A stretch of 64,000 nt of DNA, taken from Metallosphaera sedula DSM 5348. GTDB taxonomy: Archaea; Thermoproteota; Thermoprotei_A; Sulfolobales; Sulfolobaceae. The notes under the pieces were generated by a model, which saw only the letters and a list, made by a program, of their open reading frames with translations, was not told where the DNA came from and did no database searches. Numbering within the stretch: the stretch's first letter is position 1; the number at the start of each line of letters is the position of its first letter. The translations under genes and the position numbers were made by a program. Below are positions 56,826 to 64,000 of the stretch, piece after piece. The stretch lies in assembly GCF_000016605.1 (NCBI RefSeq), contig NC_009440.1, positions 868,001 through 932,000 of the forward strand, in the 5' to 3' direction.

Positions 56826-57434
56826 CTACACTATACCGGGGATAAACCTCTTCTTGACGCGGTTCATGTAAGAAATATACTCCTCTCCCAGTTCTTGAGT
56901 CAAGAGCTTTTCCTCCAACTTTGCTCTACGACTGTACACCAGGAGAGACGCTGTTATGGAAAGAACTATTGCGAAGATGGACCTTGAGGCGATTGCCACT
57001 CCGGTCAGTATGATAATGGCCCCACCGTATGCTGGATGCCGAACATATGCGTAAGGGCCGGAGTCAACAACCCGGTGATTTTCTAGCAAAGTCACTACGG
57101 GAGAGAAGAATTTTCCTAAGGTCAAGATTGCCCATAACCTAAACCCTATCCCTACTAGCGCTAAAATAACTCCCAAATATACCAAGAGAAATGGTAACTC
57201 GCCTAATCCAGAGTAAAACGAGAAATATGTAAAGAAAATATCCACGAAGTATATTCCGAAAAGAGTAACTATCAGAACAATATAGGATCCGAACTCTCTC
57301 CTTCTTATTTTCCCTCTTTGCTCACCTCTTTTCCAAACTCTAGGGAGAAGATATGTAAGTAATAACTCTACTGAAAGGGTTCCATATGACAACGCAAAAA
57401 CAATTTCAACGGTCTCGGCAAAATTGTTAATCAT
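56826..57434 (-). CDS. Isoprenylcysteine methyltransferase-like membrane protein
   Basis: 202 residues of the ICMT/PEMT type. About four or five spans, with the signature RVVDSGPYAYVRHPAYGG near 121-138 and EEKLLTQELGEEYISYMNRVKKRFIPG at the C-terminus (family: R-H-P-x-Y, E-E-x-L). Members methylate lipids, polyprenyl-cysteines or others in the membrane. Archaeal role unknown. Stand-alone. Confidence 0.8.
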   Translation of the reverse strand: MINNFAETVEIVFALSYGTLSVELLLTYLLPRVWKRGEQRGKIRRREFGSYIVLIVTLFGIYFVDIFFTYFSFYSGLGELPFLLVYLGVILALVGIGFRLWAILTLGKFFSPVVTLLENHRVVDSGPYAYVRHPAYGGAIIILTGVAIASRSIFAIVLSITASLLVYSRRAKLEEKLLTQELGEEYISYMNRVKKRFIPGIV

Positions 57435-57667
57435 TAAAATAGTTACCTTATCATAGTATTAAGGTTATCTTAGTGGTTATGTGATTATATCTATTAATAG
57501 AAAATATATGAACTGATCTTACCATGATTGCTCCTTTCATCCTTCTAGCCGTTAAAGGGAAACTTCACTCATTCACGCGAAACGAGTCCGGGATAGTCAC
57601 GCACCTAGATCACGCTCTAGATTTTCAATGTAGGTATATTTTTAAGCGTAAACATGGATATTAATTC

Positions 57668-58018
57668 ATGGATAATAGACCGCTAATACTTGAACTTGAA
57701 TCCTTCTTTTCAGCGCTATCTGATGGAACGAGACTGGAGATAACCCTATACCTGAGGGATCACGAGGCAACTGTGCAGGAAATAGCTAACGCGCTTGGGA
57801 AGTCCCAATCGTTAATATCTCATCATCTCTCATGTCTCAGGAACTGCGGAGTTGTGAACGTTGAGAAGAGGGGGAAATACTCGGTCTATTCCCTTAACGG
57901 CGAGGCCGTGAGGAAGATAATAGATGAAGCAATAGGTCATGTTAGTAGGCATAGTAAATCGATTCTTTCCTGCGAGATAGTGAGGGAGGAAAAGGGAGAA
58001 CTCACTCAGACCCGTTGA
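57668..58018 (+). CDS. ArsR-family HTH regulator
   Basis: 116 residues. [60 protein letters not shown] is a classic ArsR winged helix. One Cys pair (CLRNC) lies in the recognition helix end and could sense metal. TATA-like TATTTTTAAG at 57637-57646 is about 27 nt before the ATG, so leaderless. Divergent from the ICMT-like gene. Convergent with the nucleoside hydrolase, overlapping 13 nt. Confidence 0.86.
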   Translation: MDNRPLILELESFFSALSDGTRLEITLYLRDHEATVQEIANALGKSQSLISHHLSCLRNCGVVNVEKRGKYSVYSLNGEAVRKIIDEAIGHVSRHSKSILSCEIVREEKGELTQTR

Positions 58019-58944
58019 CCTCCCAGAAGATCTAGGAGCATGGCAATGAACTTGCCCCTATCTATTTCGTAGACCACGTTCACGTTGGGCTCCTTGCCCA
58101 GGACTCCTAGATAGTCAATCACCGTGGCACCCCTGGTAAGGCAATCGCAGTTCTCCACGTCGACGAACTGCCTCTCCACGCGGGTCGCCACACTCTGATC
58201 CAACGCAACAGCAGTTGTGATGAGGTCGGGGTGTGGGTTCCCCCTCATCTTCTGCCTGGTCATGGCGAAGTTCCTGTAGTGGGTATAGAAGTTGATGTAG
58301 AGCTGACTCATCTCGGTGTTCATCCTCTTAATCTCCTCCCACTCCTCATTCACGGTGTACTGTGTTATGAGGTCCCACGCAACCATGGTAATGTCGAATC
58401 CAGCGTTAAACACTAGCTTCGCGGCGTCGGGATCAACCCAGATATTGTACTCTGCGGCGGGCGTTATGTTGCCGTGACCGTTGATGGTACCACCCATGAC
58501 CCAGACCTTACCTATTTTTTCAGGGAGACTTTTGTCCTTGAGGTACGCCATGGCTAGGTTCGTGAGCGGAGAGATCGCTAGGAACTCGAGCTCTCCCGGA
58601 TAGCGATCCGCGGTCTCCAGGATGAAGTCGACGGCGTGCTTGGGCTCAGGTTTGGCGTTGGTCTCCAGGGCAGAGTCACCAATACCCCCCTTTCCATGAA
58701 CGTTCTCGACTGTCCTGAACCCCTTGATTAGGGGTCTCTCCATCCCTGGGTATACCTTCAAGTCCACCTTGAAATATCTACGGGCAAAATCAGAGGCCCA
58801 TAGCGCATTCCTCACCTCCACAGGGAATGAGACGTTGCCCTCGACCACGGTGATACCGTGTACCTTCATTCCCTTGTGCAGGAGAAGGAATAGACTAAAT
58901 ATATCATCCTCGGCCGTGTCGCAATCAATGATGAAATGTCTCAT
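58006..58944 (-). CDS. Inosine/uridine-preferring nucleoside hydrolase family
   Basis: 312 residues. The Ca-binding N-terminal DCDTAEDD replaces the usual DTDPGxDD, with aspartates kept. Further motifs: [10 protein letters not shown] near 31, VWVMGGT near 147, [16 protein letters not shown] near 163-178 and an [12 protein letters not shown] near 238. Hydrolyses ribonucleosides to base and ribose, serving salvage. The 3' end overlaps the ArsR gene end. Confidence 0.88.
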   Translation of the reverse strand: MRHFIIDCDTAEDDIFSLFLLLHKGMKVHGITVVEGNVSFPVEVRNALWASDFARRYFKVDLKVYPGMERPLIKGFRTVENVHGKGGIGDSALETNAKPEPKHAVDFILETADRYPGELEFLAISPLTNLAMAYLKDKSLPEKIGKVWVMGGTINGHGNITPAAEYNIWVDPDAAKLVFNAGFDITMVAWDLITQYTVNEEWEEIKRMNTEMSQLYINFYTHYRNFAMTRQKMRGNPHPDLITTAVALDQSVATRVERQFVDVENCDCLTRGATVIDYLGVLGKEPNVNVVYEIDRGKFIAMLLDLLGGQRV

Positions 58945-59259
58945 GAATGATAGTCTATAAACTCACTAAAGAAACTAAGCCTTAAGTTAACTAAAGTTTA
59001 TATGGAGATCATCCTGACTCTTCTCAAAGTTATTCGAATCGCCTAGAAAGGATAGCCCAAGTAAAGAGTCTCAATATAAATTTCCTGGTGCCGTATTCTC
59101 TGAATGTTATATAGTATAGTAAATCGATTAATCTTAGCTTGAGGCCGTTTACCAGTATGGACTTCCTGATTCATATAAAGAATAAATGGAGTCCGAGTAA
59201 GCTTCCCATCGATCTCAATAATGTTGAACGTTTTTTACCCGCGCTCTCAGGTCTATGGT
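58945..59259. other. 315-nt spacer with leaderless SDR promoter
   Basis: No coding signal. A TTTTTTAC element at 59231-59238 lies about 25 nt before ATG 59260, marking the promoter of the SDR/thiolase-like/DUF35 operon. AT-rich sequences near 59110-59130 may hold other control sites. Confidence 0.45.
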
Positions 59260-60003
59260 ATGGGAGTTCAACACGAGAATAGCCTCGCCCTGGTAACTGG
59301 AGCGGGGAGCGGAATAGGTTTGGCCATAGCACGTAAACTCGGGGAGAAGGGATTTAAGGTGGCCATAGGGGATCTCAAGAATTATGAGGAGAGTGCCGAG
59401 AACCTGAGAAAGCTTGGTCTCCACGTGGTGGGTCTACCACTGGACGTAACTAACTGGGACTCATGCAGTGAGTTCGTCGAGGCCTCCATGGCCCACTTTA
59501 AGACGGATCACGTTGACGTCCTGGTTAACAACGCTGGCATTATCCGTGACTCACTCTTCGTAAAGATGTCGAGGGAGGATTGGGACGCCGTTATCAAGGT
59601 TCACCTCTACGGGGCCTTTAACATGACCAAGCAGGTGGTTGAATCCATGATCTCCAAGGGACACGGTAGAATCATAAATATGTCGTCCCTGAGCTGGACC
59701 GGAAACGTGGGCCAGGCTAACTACTCTGCGGCGAAGGCTGGCCTCGTTGGTTTCACCAAGACCCTCTCCAAGGAACTTGGAAGATACAACATCACGGTTA
59801 ACGCCATTGCCCCAGGTTTCATTGATACCCCCATGACCAGGACTGTCCCAGACAAGATAAGGGAGAAGTTCATGGAAAGGCTCTCCATCAAGAGGATAGG
59901 CGAGCCAGAGGACGTGGCCAACCTAGTGGCGTTCCTGGCCAGTGATGAGGCCTCCTACATTACGGGAGAGTTAATTGGAGTTACGGGAGGACTCACCTTC
60001 TAG
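59260..60003 (+). CDS. SDR-family oxidoreductase, FabG-like
   Basis: 247 residues with a classical SDR fold. Cofactor motif VTGAGSGIGLAIA (TGxxxGxG) near 11-23, then VDVLVNNAGIIRDSLFVKMS (NNAG) and catalytic Ser/Tyr/Lys in MSSLSWTGNVGQANYSAAKAG; IDTPMT and TGELIGVTGG near the end. Likely a 3-hydroxyacyl-CoA/ACP or other beta-hydroxy dehydrogenase. First gene of the operon; the frame extends upstream to 59221 but the promoter supports 59260. Confidence 0.88.
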   Translation: MGVQHENSLALVTGAGSGIGLAIARKLGEKGFKVAIGDLKNYEESAENLRKLGLHVVGLPLDVTNWDSCSEFVEASMAHFKTDHVDVLVNNAGIIRDSLFVKMSREDWDAVIKVHLYGAFNMTKQVVESMISKGHGRIINMSSLSWTGNVGQANYSAAKAGLVGFTKTLSKELGRYNITVNAIAPGFIDTPMTRTVPDKIREKFMERLSIKRIGEPEDVANLVAFLASDEASYITGELIGVTGGLTF

Positions 60004-60011
60004 GTGATACC

Positions 60012-61169
60012 ATGATCTTAGGTTTCGGAAGTACGGTACAGAAAACCTACCCGGGCACCACCTTTGAGCTTCTCTCATCCACACTTGATAAGGCCCTCGA
60101 GATGGCCCACCTAGACAGAGGTAAGATAGACGGGCTAATTGCGACCTTCCTCCCAGGTACCTTTGACGGTAACTTGGCCCTGCATTTCTACACGGGACAG
60201 CTGGCCCAATACCTTGGAATAAGACCTAGGTTCCTAGATTACGTGGACTTTGGGGGAGCCTCTGCCCTAGCCATGCTCTATAGGGCAGAGAAGGCGATTT
60301 CTGCAGGTGACGCCGATAACGTTGTCATAATCGTGGGCGGGAAGGCGTCTCCCGTGAGGGAGAGGAAAGTGACTGCAGATTCGGTGGACAGGGCATATCA
60401 AGGTATAAGGCTCACTCCCTTCGACGAGGTGTTCAGGGTTTACGACGACCTGAACCCTGTCACGGACTACGCACTTGTGGCGACGAGGCACTCGCACCTC
60501 TTCGGGACCACGGACGAGCAGAGGGCGTCCATAGCCGTGAAACAGAGGTTTAATGCCCAGGGAAATCCCAAGGCTATGTACAAGGACCCCCTCAGATTAG
60601 AGGACGTGCTCTCCTCTAGGATGGTTAGTACTCCCCTTAGGTTGCTGGAGATCGTGTATCCAGTTGACGGCTTCCACGTGTTCGTCGTGGGGAAGTCAGG
60701 AGGTAAGTCAGACCTAAGACCCTTGTCCGTGAAGTACTTCGGGGAGGCCCACTGGCCGGAGATGCCTCCTGAGCTACCGGATATAGTGTCAACGCCCGCA
60801 GTCGAGAGTTCCAAGGGGGCCAGGCCACTCCTTGAGAAGATGGACTGCTTTGAACTTTATGACTCCTTCACCATCACGGTCCTCCTTCAGATAGAGGACA
60901 TAGGTCTCGCCGAGAAGGGAAAGGGAGGTAGGTTCGCCCAAGATGTCAACTTCACCTATCAAGGGGAGATCCCCATTAACACGGGAGGCGGATCGCTCAA
61001 CGTGGGTCAACCAGCCTACATGAGCGGTGGGGTGATCCTGGAGGAGGCGCTCATCCAGTTAAATGCCATGGGAGAGGGGAGACAGGTCAAGGGGGTAGAC
61101 ATGGTCCTGGTTAACGGGATAGGTGGATGGAACAGGGCTCACTCGACTACCCTAGTTCTAGGTGAGTGA
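60012..61169 (+). CDS. Thiolase-fold protein without catalytic Cys (possible aldolase)
   Basis: 385 residues of the thiolase superfamily, SCP2/lipid-transfer group. The nucleophile Cys is absent: the expected CASG segment reads DFGGASALAML. The usual His in E-x-H-D-C-F is Tyr (FELYDSF), and the usual G-H-P-L-G is GQPAYMSGG. Tyr at these places occurs in thiolase-fold retro-aldolases such as Ltp2 that work with a DUF35 partner, here encoded next. A C-C bond-cleaving or forming step after the SDR is thus plausible; the residues are seen, the function is inferred. Confidence 0.78.
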   Translation: MILGFGSTVQKTYPGTTFELLSSTLDKALEMAHLDRGKIDGLIATFLPGTFDGNLALHFYTGQLAQYLGIRPRFLDYVDFGGASALAMLYRAEKAISAGDADNVVIIVGGKASPVRERKVTADSVDRAYQGIRLTPFDEVFRVYDDLNPVTDYALVATRHSHLFGTTDEQRASIAVKQRFNAQGNPKAMYKDPLRLEDVLSSRMVSTPLRLLEIVYPVDGFHVFVVGKSGGKSDLRPLSVKYFGEAHWPEMPPELPDIVSTPAVESSKGARPLLEKMDCFELYDSFTITVLLQIEDIGLAEKGKGGRFAQDVNFTYQGEIPINTGGGSLNVGQPAYMSGGVILEEALIQLNAMGEGRQVKGVDMVLVNGIGGWNRAHSTTLVLGE

Positions 61170-61170
61170 G

Positions 61171-61464
61171 ATGGAGAGCTTCAAGGAAGGCAAGATCCCA
61201 TACCTTCACTGCCTCGACTGCGGGTATAACTTCTTTTATCCCAGGGATAGATGCCCTAGATGTCACGGGGGCAAACTGGAGTCCAGACTTAGCTCGGGGA
61301 GGGGAGTGATCTTCTCCTACACGGAATTCCAGGGAGGAATTTACGCCATAGTTGAGATGGAAGAAGGATTTAGGCTATACGCTAACGTTAGGGAGAAGGT
61401 GAGGATAGGCGATAGGGTTGTAGCTGTTCCGGGAAAGGGGAGGCCGGAGTTCGTCAAGGGATGA
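61171..61464 (+). CDS. DUF35 zinc-ribbon/OB-fold partner protein
   Basis: 97 residues. Zinc ribbon CLDCGYNFFYPRDRCPRCHG (Cys-x2-C...Cys-x2-C) followed by an OB-fold beta domain (GVIFSYTEFQGGIYAIVEM). DUF35 proteins bind thiolase-fold enzymes and handle CoA substrates. ATG 61171 follows the thiolase-like stop; GTG 61162 overlapping it is an alternative. Confidence 0.88.
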   Translation: MESFKEGKIPYLHCLDCGYNFFYPRDRCPRCHGGKLESRLSSGRGVIFSYTEFQGGIYAIVEMEEGFRLYANVREKVRIGDRVVAVPGKGRPEFVKG

Positions 61465-61477
61465 ACAACTCCCACAC

Positions 61478-61526
61478 AACTATATAGTACTACGTAGTCT
61501 ATATGTTACTCCATTTTTATATAGAC
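61478..61526. promoter_or_regulatory. Repeated TATATAG/GTCTATAT operator-like region
   Basis: AACTATATAG (61478-61487) then AGTCTATAT, with GTCTATAT at 61497-61504 facing ATATAGAC at 61519-61526. It lies just upstream of the phosphoesterase start codon 61560. The same AACTATATAG plus AGTCTAT pair recurs at 63158-63183 before uppP. Proposed shared regulator site. Confidence 0.5.
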
Positions 61527-61559
61527 AACGATTATATTTTCAAGTAAAAAGTTGAGCTC

Positions 61560-63158
61560 ATGAAGGCTCTAACTTGGATCGGAATAGTTCTCACGCTTCT
61601 CTCGGCTCTCTCTTTTCTTTCAATCGTGAGCTCTGGAGCGACTCAAGCCACAGCCACACCAATAAAACATGTCATATTCATAGAACTTGAGAACCACGCT
61701 TTCGACAGCATTTACGGCACTTATCCCTTTGGATACCCCGTGATCGTGAACAATATCACCATGTCAGTCATGAGGCCCGTGAATTACATTTACAACTTAT
61801 CCCTCCTAAACACCCTGTCTCAGTCCCACGGAAACGTAACCTGGATCTCAGTTCCCGCCGGAAAGGGCTACCTTCACCCCTATTACGCCAATTCAACCGT
61901 CCTAGTAAATCCCAAGGAAGGTTACACCAACTATCATGAGGACTGGAATTGGGGGCAAATGAACGGCTTCGTGAACGGATCTGGCCCTCAGTCACTGGCT
62001 TACGTCTCATATGAACAGGTACCGCTCCTCTGGGATTACGCCGAGGAATACGTACTCTTTGATAACTACTTCTCTCCCACCCTATCCGTGACTGTACCCA
62101 ACAGGATTGCATACATTACAGGTTTTCCCACTCAGGTTGAGAGCGACGCCCCTCAATTTGGGTTAATACCTCTTAACGAGTCTATCCTTTACCAGCTCAC
62201 GGAGAACAATGTAAGTTGGGGCTGGTACGAATACGGTTACTCCAAGGACTTTCAGATACTATCCCCTGATCTTTACCTTGGATACAACAACACGGCACCC
62301 CTGCCCGTTAGCCTCTTGAAGGGAGCGAATCAGTGGAACTCGCACTATCACGACCTTTCAGACTTTCTGGCTGAGGCTAGAAACGGGTCTCTTCCATCAG
62401 TCTCATACGTCATGTTCACGGGTCCCATGGGGTATGACGATCACGTGCCCGGTTACGATATGCATCCTCCCTACAATACCACACTCGCTATGCTCATGCT
62501 CTCCACAGTGATCAACGCCGTGATGACGGGGCCAGACTGGAACTCCACTGTGATTTTCATCACCTTCGACGAAGGCGGAGGATACTACGATCCAGTCCCT
62601 CCACCAATAGTTAATGGGTTCGGTCTCGCCAATACTCCAACAATATCCAAGATATTACCGGGTTACTTCACCCTAGGGCAGAGGATCCCGCTCCTTATGG
62701 TTTCGCCCTACTCCAAGGAGGGATTCGTGGACAACTACACCGCTTCGGGCTACTCAATCCTTGCCTTCATTGACTACAACTGGCATCTTCCCTACCTGAA
62801 CCCCATAGTGAAGGAGTTCGGACCAGAGTCAATCCTTTACGGGCTTAACTTCACTGCTCCAAGGCCTCCCCTGGTCCTGACCCCTGAGAACTGGAGTTAT
62901 CCGGTTCCCCTACAGTATCCAATTCACTACGGCTACGTGGCAACCATTAACAATAACTACAGCATCTACAACGCGATCTACCACGATAAGCAGATGGGCA
63001 ACTACACGCCCCCGCAGTACTTCCTTGAGGGCAACGTGGTGCAAGGCGGGGTTCAGGAAGCCACGGGCTCCTCGGCTGGTTTCCCAACCCTCCTCCTGTG
63101 GATTCCAGTCCTCCTCATCATCATAGCCGTGGGAGTCCTCCTGGAGAGGCGTAAGTGA
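61560..63158 (+). CDS. Secreted membrane-anchored phosphoesterase (phospholipase C/acid phosphatase family)
   Basis: 532 residues. N-terminal Sec signal (LTWIGIVLTLLSALSFLSIV) and a C-terminal anchor (LLLWIPVLLIIIAVGVLLERRK), so it faces outside. PF04185-type motifs: IKHVIFIELENHAFDSIYG, SPTLSVTVPNRIAYITG, DDHVPGYDMHPP and FITFDEGGGYYD. Many N-x-S/T sequons suggest glycosylation. Acts on phosphate esters outside the cell, likely for phosphate scavenging. Confidence 0.87.
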   Translation: MKALTWIGIVLTLLSALSFLSIVSSGATQATATPIKHVIFIELENHAFDSIYGTYPFGYPVIVNNITMSVMRPVNYIYNLSLLNTLSQSHGNVTWISVPAGKGYLHPYYANSTVLVNPKEGYTNYHEDWNWGQMNGFVNGSGPQSLAYVSYEQVPLLWDYAEEYVLFDNYFSPTLSVTVPNRIAYITGFPTQVESDAPQFGLIPLNESILYQLTENNVSWGWYEYGYSKDFQILSPDLYLGYNNTAPLPVSLLKGANQWNSHYHDLSDFLAEARNGSLPSVSYVMFTGPMGYDDHVPGYDMHPPYNTTLAMLMLSTVINAVMTGPDWNSTVIFITFDEGGGYYDPVPPPIVNGFGLANTPTISKILPGYFTLGQRIPLLMVSPYSKEGFVDNYTASGYSILAFIDYNWHLPYLNPIVKEFGPESILYGLNFTAPRPPLVLTPENWSYPVPLQYPIHYGYVATINNNYSIYNAIYHDKQMGNYTPPQYFLEGNVVQGGVQEATGSSAGFPTLLLWIPVLLIIIAVGVLLERRK

Positions 63159-63190
63159 ACTATATAGAGTATCGAGTCTATGTAGAACTA
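63158..63190. promoter_or_regulatory. Second copy of the TATATAG/AGTCTAT motif, upstream of uppP
   Basis: AACTATATAG at 63158-63167, then AGTATCG, then AGTCTATG, overlapping the phosphoesterase stop. It matches the pattern at 61478 and may couple expression of both genes. ACTATATTTTTTAC just downstream (63187-63200) is the probable TATA region. Confidence 0.45.
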
Positions 63191-63248
63191 TATTTTTTAC
63201 TAATTCTATATGTGCAAACCCTATTTTTCTGAACACGTCTTACCGCGC

Positions 63249-64000
63249 ATGAACTACGTCTTAGTTGGTATAGTTCTCGGTCTAGTTCAAGGAATCAGTG
63301 AGTGGTTGCCCATTAGCAGTAAAACCCAGGTCTTGATAGCCTCAACCTTTCTCCTGGGCTTACCCTTCTCCCTGGCATACGCCTTCGGCCTCTTCATGGA
63401 GATTGGAACCATTTTCGCTGCGGTGATATACTTCAGGCGAGAGATAGTTAGGCTGGTGAAGGCCCTGGTGGGTAGGGGAACATCGCAGGACGTCAAGTTG
63501 CTCAAGTTCGTCGTAGTCATTACGCTGATAACGGGGATGATCGGTGTTCCGCTCTACCTTTTCGTGATAAACTTGGTCACGTCTGCGGTCGTGGGAATTC
63601 CCATGACTGTCCTTGGGGTAATCCTAGTCTTGGATGGGATAGTGATCTACTTAACAAGGAAGAGATATGTTCCCAGAAGAGGGTTGAATGAACTCACGTG
63701 GAGAGACATGGTGATCGTGGGGATAGCTCAGGGGTTGGCAGCGCTCCCGGGAGTTAGCAGATCTGGGATGACCACCTCAGCCATGATCCTCCTAGGGGTA
63801 AAACCAGAGGAAGCGTTCAGGCTCTCCTTCCTTTCCTTGATTCCGGCTGCGCTCGGAGCAATAGGTGTCACCGTGATATTTAGTAAGGCTGAGGTAGTGC
63901 AAGCCGTCCACCTCATAAATGTGACAGGACTTGCCGTATCCATGATAGTTGCCACGGGAATTAGCTTGGTTCTCATTGACGCGCTCCTCAAGTTCGCGAG
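63249..64000 (+). CDS. uppP: Undecaprenyl-diphosphatase (BacA/UppP), 3'-truncated by window
   Basis: 250 codons visible from ATG 63249, open to the window end. Motifs: LVQGISEWLPISSKTQ near 13-28 (family E-x-x-x-I-S-S) and LPGVSRSGMTTSA (P-G-x-S-R-S). About six spans seen. The enzyme recycles polyprenyl (in archaea, dolichol-like) pyrophosphate for glycosylation. It shares an upstream motif with the phosphoesterase. Confidence 0.9.
   Translation, partial: MNYVLVGIVLGLVQGISEWLPISSKTQVLIASTFLLGLPFSLAYAFGLFMEIGTIFAAVIYFRREIVRLVKALVGRGTSQDVKLLKFVVVITLITGMIGVPLYLFVINLVTSAVVGIPMTVLGVILVLDGIVIYLTRKRYVPRRGLNELTWRDMVIVGIAQGLAALPGVSRSGMTTSAMILLGVKPEEAFRLSFLSLIPAALGAIGVTVIFSKAEVVQAVHLINVTGLAVSMIVATGISLVLIDALLKFA

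Overview
The window looks like a chromosome segment of a thermoacidophilic crenarchaeon of the order Sulfolobales, and Metallosphaera is my best guess at genus. Supporting signs are a crenarchaeal membrane-bound [NiFe] hydrogenase with Isp1/Isp2-type partners, a Hjc/Hje resolvase, NreA, a DUF973 protein, a sulfocyanin-like cupredoxin, SBP56, leaderless genes with a TATA box about 26 nt before the start codon, IS605-type tnpB debris, and a base composition that looks near 45-50% GC, above that of Sulfolobus. The genus call is inference; I ran no search.

1-9.7 kb is a visibly more AT-rich block built around the hydrogenase. A divergent minus-strand pair (a hydrogenase-protease-like protein and a cytoplasmic solute-binding-like protein) faces hynS-hynL-isp1-isp2 and three accessory genes that end in a ParA/MinD-like ATPase. 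9.7-16.5 kb is eroding: a treZ pseudogene, a PD-(D/E)XK-like gene split by an amber codon, a HypE-like gene and a second ParA-like ATPase. 16.5-18.4 kb holds nreA overlapping a radical-SAM gene.

18.7-27.8 kb is sulfur metabolism: cobA-sulfite reductase face cysH-sat across two back-to-back dyads. A decayed tnpB follows, then a sulfocyanin-like blue copper protein and SBP56 (methanethiol-oxidase family). 28-34 kb carries a Holliday-junction resolvase, a CBS protein, a decayed DDE transposase, two MFS transporters, a winged-helix protein and a ZIP-like transporter with altered metal motifs.

34-46 kb is housekeeping plus a tight five-gene minus-strand operon (SixA-like phosphatase, Ppx/GppA, two thymidylate-kinase-like proteins, CHAD protein) that looks like a polyphosphate locus. 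It also has a third ParA-like ATPase, a haem-oxygenase-fold/Ta0938 pair and a GH15 glucosidase/trehalase. 46.7-53 kb is an aromatic degradation locus: HTH_10 regulator, acetoacetate-decarboxylase-like enzyme, MFS importer, HpaC-like flavin reductase, extradiol dioxygenase, HpaB-like monooxygenase and a Rieske ferredoxin. 53-59 kb contains a HEPN/MNT pair with a frameshifted HEPN gene, an exporter, methyltransferases, an ArsR regulator and a nucleoside hydrolase. 59-64 kb ends with an SDR/thiolase-like/DUF35 operon whose thiolase-like member has aldolase-like residue changes, a secreted phosphoesterase and the start of uppP; the last two share an upstream motif.

The most unusual items are the altered iron-sulfur ligands of the hydrogenase small subunit and its uncharacterised accessory genes, the polyphosphate operon with a possible kinase plus degenerate kinase pair, and the predicted thiolase-fold aldolase with its DUF35 partner.
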